The notes beneath the pieces are model-generated. The model did not search any database. It saw nothing but the letters and a program-made list of their open reading frames with translations, and was not told the origin of the DNA. The position numbers and the translations under genes were made by a program. From DATARH01 sp963778385 (lineage in GTDB: Bacteria > Pseudomonadota > Alphaproteobacteria > ATCC43930 > CGMCC-115725): a stretch of DNA of 64,000 nucleotides. Shown in pieces: positions 60,361 to 64,000 of this stretch; position 1 is the stretch's first letter; the number at the start of each line of letters is the position of its first letter. The stretch is taken from assembly GCA_963778385.1 (NCBI GenBank), contig CAVZUA010000006.1, forward strand, positions 186,001 through 250,000, given 5' to 3'.

Positions 60361-60402
60361 CCTTTGCGTCCTTCGCGTTCCCTCTGCGCCCTTTGCGGTA
60401 AA
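60361..60402. repeat. Degenerate heptamer repeat upstream of PhyH-like gene
   Basis: CTTTGCG, CTTCGCG, CTCTGCG and CTTTGCG follow one another at 9-11-base steps. The phrase recalls CTTTGCGTCCTT-type intergenic repeats seen in several proteobacterial genomes. No function is suggested by the sequence. Confidence 0.35.
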
Positions 60403-60437
60403 GCGTTATAATGGGCGATGCTTCCTGGGACGGTGTC

Positions 60438-61235
60438 ATGGGCAAAACGCTGACGGACGCTCAGATCGCGCAGTACCACCGCGACGGCTTTATCTCCGCG
60501 ATCGACGCGTTTAGTCCGGCGGAAGCGCGCGAGTTTCGCGACCGGCTGGAGGATTTCGAGCGGCGCGACGGGCGGCGGTTCGGCAAGGGGCACAATTTCA
60601 AGCCGCATCTGCTGTTCCCTTGGGTCGATGCGCTGGTGCGCCATCCGGCGGTGCTCGATCCGGTCGAGGACCTCATCGGTCCCGATATAAGACTGTTCCA
60701 TTTCACGGTCTGGCCGAAATCGCCCGGCGATCCGGCCTATGTGAGCTGGCACCAGGACGCGACCTATTTCGGCCTCGAACCGGCGGTGCACATCACCGCC
60801 TGGGTGGCGCTGACTGATGTGCCGGTCGAGTCGGGCGCGGTCGAGGTCGTGCCGGGCAGCCACACGTGCGGCCAGCTGCATCACGGCCGGTTTGCCGACG
60901 ATGCCAATCTGCTGTCGCGCGGTCAGACGCTGACCGCCGATTTCGCCCGCGACGACACCGTGTTCATGACGCTGAAGGCGGGGCAGATGTCGCTGCACCA
61001 CACGCGGCGTATCGGCTTCGGCATTTCCTACATCCCGACCTCGGCGACCTGCCGGGCCAGCGTAAGGCAATCGGCGGCGCTGGTGCGCGGTGTCGACCGC
61101 TACGGGCATTTCGATGACGAGCCGCGCCCGCTTGCCGATTACGGCGCGGCAGAACGCGAGGCGCATGCGGCGGCGGTCACGCGTTTCCGGGCGCAGAACG
61201 CCGAGCAATTCGCCCGCTATGAGGCGGCGCAATGA
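60438..61235 (+). CDS. Phytanoyl-CoA dioxygenase (PhyH) family protein lacking the distal-histidine segment
   Basis: A 265-residue Fe(II)/2-oxoglutarate-type protein. The proximal iron ligands are seen at H105 and D107 (YVSWHQDATYFGL), as is VESGAVEVVPGSH. Relatives continue from MSLHH into a segment of about 13 residues that carries the third ligand (xHGSxPN) and ends DRRIGFGI; here MSLHHTRRIGFGISYIPTS joins the ends directly, so the distal histidine is absent. The protein may be inactive, or bind metal differently through H187/H188. ATG 60438 follows GGGACGG; ATG 60411 is possible. It overlaps the next small gene by four bases (ATGA). Confidence 0.82.
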   Translation: MGKTLTDAQIAQYHRDGFISAIDAFSPAEAREFRDRLEDFERRDGRRFGKGHNFKPHLLFPWVDALVRHPAVLDPVEDLIGPDIRLFHFTVWPKSPGDPAYVSWHQDATYFGLEPAVHITAWVALTDVPVESGAVEVVPGSHTCGQLHHGRFADDANLLSRGQTLTADFARDDTVFMTLKAGQMSLHHTRRIGFGISYIPTSATCRASVRQSAALVRGVDRYGHFDDEPRPLADYGAAEREAHAAAVTRFRAQNAEQFARYEAAQ

Positions 61236-61369
61236 AGCTGCTCGCGGCAGTGCTTGCCTGCCTGATGCTGGCAGGCTGCGCGGGAGCCGGCTACCGGCCT
61301 ACGCCGGGCGTCAATACGGAGCCGGTTCACGGGGAATCAGGTGGCGGTGGTGGTGGAGGTGCGATGTGA
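61232..61369 (+). CDS. Tiny lipoprotein, 45 residues, Gly-rich tail
   Basis: MKLLAAVLACLMLAGCAGAG shows a clean signal peptide and lipobox LAGC (C16); the mature part is only about 30 residues (YRPTPGVNTEPVHGES) ending in a run of seven Gly and AM. ATG 61232 overlaps the PhyH stop codon (ATGA). It is translationally coupled to a second tiny lipoprotein gene whose GTG overlaps this stop. Family unknown. Confidence 0.7.
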   Translation: MKLLAAVLACLMLAGCAGAGYRPTPGVNTEPVHGESGGGGGGGAM

Positions 61370-61506
61370 GGCGCCTCGTCGCGATCTTCCTGGTGCTCGC
61401 TTGTCTCGCAATCGCCGGCTGCGCCGATAACAGCGACAAGGATTTCGACAACCGGTTCGGCGGATTCTACGGCGGGATCAACGGCGGGGGCGGGGTCTCC
61501 CGCTAG
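61366..61506 (+). CDS. Second tiny lipoprotein, 46 residues, Gly-rich tail
   Basis: GTG 61366 begins MRRLVAIFLVLACLAIAGCA with lipobox IAGC (C19). The mature peptide of 28 residues (ADNSDKDFDNRFGGFYGGIN) ends in Gly-rich VSR. The start overlaps the preceding stop codon by four bases (GTGA). The two small lipoproteins have similar build but different mature sequence. The Nudix gene begins six bases later. Confidence 0.68.
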   Translation: MRRLVAIFLVLACLAIAGCADNSDKDFDNRFGGFYGGINGGGGVSR

Positions 61507-61512
61507 CCGGGT

Positions 61513-61944
61513 ATGGCCGAGAAGACGACGAGTTGCGGCATCATCGTCACCGACGGAGAGCGGCTGCTGCTCGGCCATGCCAGCCGCTCGCCGCGCTGGG
61601 ACATCCCGAAAGGCGGCGTCGAGCTTGGCGAAAGCCTCGCGGAGGCCGCGCGCCGCGAGTTGCAGGAGGAGACCAGCCTCGTCGCACCGGAGGCGGCGCT
61701 GCTCCCGCTCGGCGTCAAACCGTATCTGCGCGACAAGGATCTGGCGCTTTTCGCCTGGGTCGTGGACCCGCTGCCCGACCCCGCGACGCTGTCCTGCGCG
61801 GCGACCTTTGTGCTGCCGAATGGCGCGTCCCTGCCGGAATTCGACCGCTTCGGGCTGTTCACGCCGGAGGAGGCGCTGACTCGGGTGGGCAAAAACCTGG
61901 CGCGGCTGCTCTCCGAGATTTCGCTCGCTGCGCTAACATGTTAG
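61513..61944 (+). CDS. NUDIX hydrolase
   Basis: A 143-residue protein with the Nudix box GGVELGESLAEAARRELQEE followed by TSL (residues 34-56), i.e. the full GX5EX7REUXEE core with Ser in place of the usual Gly after EET. It starts MAEKTTSCGIIVTDGERLLL. PRWDIPKGGVE is typical of the (di)adenosine tetraphosphate/RNA pyrophosphohydrolase-like branch. It hydrolyses some nucleoside diphosphate derivative; the substrate is unknown. Confidence 0.9.
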   Translation: MAEKTTSCGIIVTDGERLLLGHASRSPRWDIPKGGVELGESLAEAARRELQEETSLVAPEAALLPLGVKPYLRDKDLALFAWVVDPLPDPATLSCAATFVLPNGASLPEFDRFGLFTPEEALTRVGKNLARLLSEISLAALTC

Positions 61945-61976
61945 AGAATCCCCAGCACCGAATTGCGGAGGATGCC

Positions 61977-62402
61977 ATGCCCAAGCTGCGTCATATCGCC
62001 ATCGCCGCCGAAGATCCCGAGGCGATGGCCGAGTTCTACAAGAAGGCGTTCGACTTCAAGGAAGTCGGCCGGCCGAATGGCTATCTCGCGGACGGCGTGT
62101 TCCTTTCCGACGGCACGCTTAATATGGCGATCCTCAAATTCAAGACCGACCAGCTCGGCAAGGGCATGGATTACCGCGGGCTGCACCATTTCGGCGTGCT
62201 GGTCGAGGATGTCGAGGAATTCGAGAAGAAGCTCGAGACCCTCGGCGCTCAGCACTACATCGACCAGGGCCAGGGCGGGCACCAGGCCGGCTATTTCGAG
62301 AAGAAATTCTATGGCCCTGAGGGCGTCCTGTTCGACATCGCGGAGCATGGCTGGGCCGGCGCCGAGCCGCTCCCCGTGCCGCTGAAGGACGCGGCGGAGT
62401 AG
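61977..62402 (+). CDS. VOC family protein (glyoxalase/bleomycin-resistance fold), copy 1
   Basis: A 141-residue protein made of two beta-alpha-beta-beta-beta units: MPKLRHIAIAAEDPEAMAEF and GLHHFGVLVEDVEEFEKKLE, ending in YGPEGVLFDIAEHGW. Candidate metal ligands are H6, the HH of GLHHF and E of DIAEH. GGAGGATGCC precedes ATG 61977. It is a close paralogue of the next gene, so the pair arose by tandem duplication. The substrate is unknown. Confidence 0.88.
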   Translation: MPKLRHIAIAAEDPEAMAEFYKKAFDFKEVGRPNGYLADGVFLSDGTLNMAILKFKTDQLGKGMDYRGLHHFGVLVEDVEEFEKKLETLGAQHYIDQGQGGHQAGYFEKKFYGPEGVLFDIAEHGWAGAEPLPVPLKDAAE

Positions 62403-62414
62403 GCAACAACTTGA

Positions 62415-62495
62415 GCGTCATTCCCGCGAAAGCCGGAATCCAGGGCAAGCGACGAAACGGTCGCTCCGGACCCCCGCCTGCGCGGGGGTGACGAG
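62415..62495. repeat. Intergenic palindromic repeat (CGTCATTCCCGCG type) between the VOC genes
   Basis: It starts GCGTCATTCCCGCGAAAGCC and ends with the perfect hairpin CCCCCGC-CTGC-GCGGGGG (62471-62488) and GTGACGA. It fills nearly the whole gap between the two VOC paralogues. The wording is of the general REP-like kind and related in style to family A. Confidence 0.65.
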
Positions 62496-62521
62496 TCATC
62501 GACAAGGAAAGGGACCAAGAC

Positions 62522-62944
62522 ATGGCCAAGCTGCGCCACCTCGCCATCGCCGCCAAGGACCCGGACGCGATGGCCGATTTCTACATGAAGGCGTTCGACT
62601 TCAAGCTGGTCCGGACCAGCGACGGGCCGCTCGCGTACGGCCACCACATCAGCGACGGCACGATCGACCTGGCGATCCTGCGCTTCAAGACCGACCAGAT
62701 CGGCAAGGGCATGGACTATACCGGCCTGCACCATTTCGGCATCCTCGTCGAGGATCTCGAAGAGGCGGAGAAAGTGGCGCTCGCGTTCGGCGGCAAGCAT
62801 TACATGGACCAGGAAAACTCGGACCGCACCGGCGGCTTCGAGGTCAAGCTCTACGGCCCGGAGGGCGTCCTCTTTGACGTCGCCGAGCACCCCTGGACCG
62901 GCAGCGAGGCGCTCTCCCCCGCCGTCAAGGAAGCCGCCGACTAG
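62522..62944 (+). CDS. VOC family protein, copy 2
   Basis: A 140-residue paralogue of the preceding VOC protein: MAKLRHLAIAAKDPDAMADF, GLHHFGILVEDLEEAEKVAL and YGPEGVLFDVAEHPW align throughout with copy 1. The same candidate ligands are kept. AAGGAAAGGGACCAAGAC precedes ATG 62522. Co-transcription with copy 1 is possible through the repeat. Function unknown. Confidence 0.9.
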   Translation: MAKLRHLAIAAKDPDAMADFYMKAFDFKLVRTSDGPLAYGHHISDGTIDLAILRFKTDQIGKGMDYTGLHHFGILVEDLEEAEKVALAFGGKHYMDQENSDRTGGFEVKLYGPEGVLFDVAEHPWTGSEALSPAVKEAAD

Positions 62945-63017
62945 CCATCCCTGACCTGGGGGAGGGCTTGAGCGGCCTGCCGCCTATTACCGTTATCAGG
63001 CGGGATTGGCGGAGACG

Positions 63018-64000
63018 ATGATTATGCCGGATCGGCAAAACGGGCTCGCGGCCATTGTGGTCGCGAGCCTTTGCGTTGCGGCGGTTGGCGCCTTCGCCGC
63101 CGATGAGCTGACCGGTGCCGCCGCCTATGGCGATTGGCATGCCGACTCGCCGGGCGTGCGCCGCAAGATCACCGCCGCGGACATGCCGGCGCCGTTCGCC
63201 ACCGGCTCGGCGCGCGAGACCGCGCGGGTGGTGGCGCCGCCGGCCGGCGCGCGGCTTTCGGTGCCGCCGGGCTTTGCGGTGTCGCTGTTTGCCGATCGCC
63301 TGCAAGGGCCGCGTGCGATCCGCGTCGCCCCGAACGGCGACATCTTTGTCGCCGAAAGCCGCGCGGACCGCGTGCGGGTGCTGCGCGGCACCGACAAGGT
63401 CGAACAGAACGAGGTCTTCGCCAGCGGGCTCGACAGCCCGTTCGGCATCGCCTTCTACCCGCCGGGCCCCAACCCGCAATACGTCTATGTCGGATTGCCG
63501 GACTCGGTGATCCGGTTTCCGTACCGCAGCGGCGAGCTGAAGCCGAGCGGCCCACCGGAAACAGTCGTCGCCAGGCTGGCCGGCAGCGGCGCCGGCCACT
63601 GGACCCGCGATATCGCCTTTTCGCCCGATGGAAAGCGGATGTTTGTCTCGGTCGGCTCGGGTTCGAATGACGGCGAGGGCATGCCGAAATGGGACGCGGC
63701 GCAAATCCGGAACTGGGAGAACGCGCATGGTCTCGGCGCCGCCTGGGGCTACGAAGCGGACCGCGCCGATGTACTGGTCTTCGATCCGCGAGGGCAGGGC
63801 AGGCGGGTCTATGCGAGCGGCATCCGCAACTGCGTCGGCCTCGCGGTCGAAGCGCGCGGCGGCGACGTCTGGTGCTCGGTCAATGAGCGCGACGGGCTGG
63901 GCGACAATCTGCCGCCGGACTACCTGACGCGGGTGCGCGACGGCGCGTTCTACGGCTGGCCCTGGTATTACATCGGCGATCACGAGGACCCGCGGCACAA
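63018..64000 (+). CDS. PQQ-type sugar dehydrogenase, L-sorbosone dehydrogenase family (N-terminal part, runs off right edge)
   Basis: ATG 63018, with GGAG just upstream, opens a frame of 327 codons still open at the window end. After a signal peptide (IVVASLCVAAVGAFA) comes a six-bladed beta-propeller of the glucose/sorbosone dehydrogenase family: LSVPPGFAVSLFADRLQGPR, GDIFVAESRADRVRVL, GLDSPFGIAFYPPG, RDIAFSPDGKRMFVSVGSGS and YASGIRNCVGLAVEARGGDV. Proteins of this family oxidise sugars in the periplasm with PQQ, although many members are untested. The C-terminus is missing. Confidence 0.88.
   Translation, partial: MIMPDRQNGLAAIVVASLCVAAVGAFAADELTGAAAYGDWHADSPGVRRKITAADMPAPFATGSARETARVVAPPAGARLSVPPGFAVSLFADRLQGPRAIRVAPNGDIFVAESRADRVRVLRGTDKVEQNEVFASGLDSPFGIAFYPPGPNPQYVYVGLPDSVIRFPYRSGELKPSGPPETVVARLAGSGAGHWTRDIAFSPDGKRMFVSVGSGSNDGEGMPKWDAAQIRNWENAHGLGAAWGYEADRADVLVFDPRGQGRRVYASGIRNCVGLAVEARGGDVWCSVNERDGLGDNLPPDYLTRVRDGAFYGWPWYYIGDHEDPRH

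Noticed and set aside
1..64000. CRISPR arrays, rRNA and tRNA genes, prophage or IS transposases
   Set aside because: None seen by reading both strands; the only repeats are short palindromes and one 24-bp tandem duplication. A tRNA search program was not available, so a missed tRNA cannot be fully excluded.

Overview
This window looks like a chromosomal segment of a free-living, high-GC alphaproteobacterium. Lineage evidence: the rpsB-tsf-pyrH-frr-uppS-cdsA-dxr-rseP-bamA-skp-lpxD-fabZ-lpxA-lpxI-lpxB order with LpxI instead of LpxH; a LexA gene preceded by the alphaproteobacterial operator GTTC-N7-GTTC; a short ProRS of about 440 residues; cysteine-free L31; and a DUF1236 protein. The order is not certain; a Rhodospirillales- or Reyranella-like soil bacterium would fit the many TauD, PhyH, M20, M81, NIPSNAP and VOC genes. 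I saw no rRNA, tRNA, CRISPR array, prophage or insertion sequence.

Layout. 1-4.7 kb: partial Hsp20, rpmE, a DUF1236 protein, a serine-glyoxylate-type aminotransferase, a purine permease and two small membrane proteins. 4.8-8.1 kb: proS and the lipoprotein-sorting genes lolC-lolD. 8.2-15.5 kb: a large unknown lipoprotein, dnaE, an alpha/beta hydrolase, a VapBC pair and a DUF3053 lipoprotein. 15.7-30.6 kb: the core operon for translation (S2, EF-Ts, RRF), UMP kinase, isoprenoid and phospholipid precursors (UppS, Dxr, CdsA) and outer-membrane assembly (RseP, BamA, Skp, LpxD/FabZ/LpxA/LpxI/LpxB), mostly with overlapping stop and start codons. 30.6-45.4 kb: gloA, a porin, a class III adenylate cyclase, gltA, a fused acyl-CoA synthetase-GltX frame, lexA, a frameshifted nucleoside hydrolase, a NIPSNAP protein and a class A PBP. 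45.6-64 kb: peptidases, a probable selenoprotein of the glycine/D-proline reductase B family, dioxygenases, RsmB, a heparinase-like protein, a MraY-like sugar-phosphate transferase, purH, a c-type cytochrome, an M81 protein, gamma-glutamyltransferase, tiny lipoproteins, a Nudix hydrolase, paired VOC proteins and the start of a sorbosone-dehydrogenase-like gene.

Two observations stand out. First, the frame 47454-48737 is interrupted only by a UGA codon that sits exactly in a UxxC motif and is followed, 17 bases on, by a GC hairpin with a G in its loop. This is what a bacterial selenocysteine site looks like. Second, a family of C-rich/G-rich palindromic elements, about 40-120 bp long, occurs five times in the window. 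It is not confined to intergenic DNA: one copy lies in frame inside the same selenoprotein gene, one has removed the stop codon between an acyl-CoA synthetase and gltX so that both read as a single 1063-codon frame, and one abuts the start of the MraY-like gene. This resembles the behaviour of Rickettsia palindromic elements. Other oddities are a PhyH-family enzyme that lacks the segment carrying its distal iron ligand, a proline-rich N-terminus on BamA, a frameshift in the nucleoside hydrolase, and a TPR protein whose end overlaps the ggt gene on the other strand.
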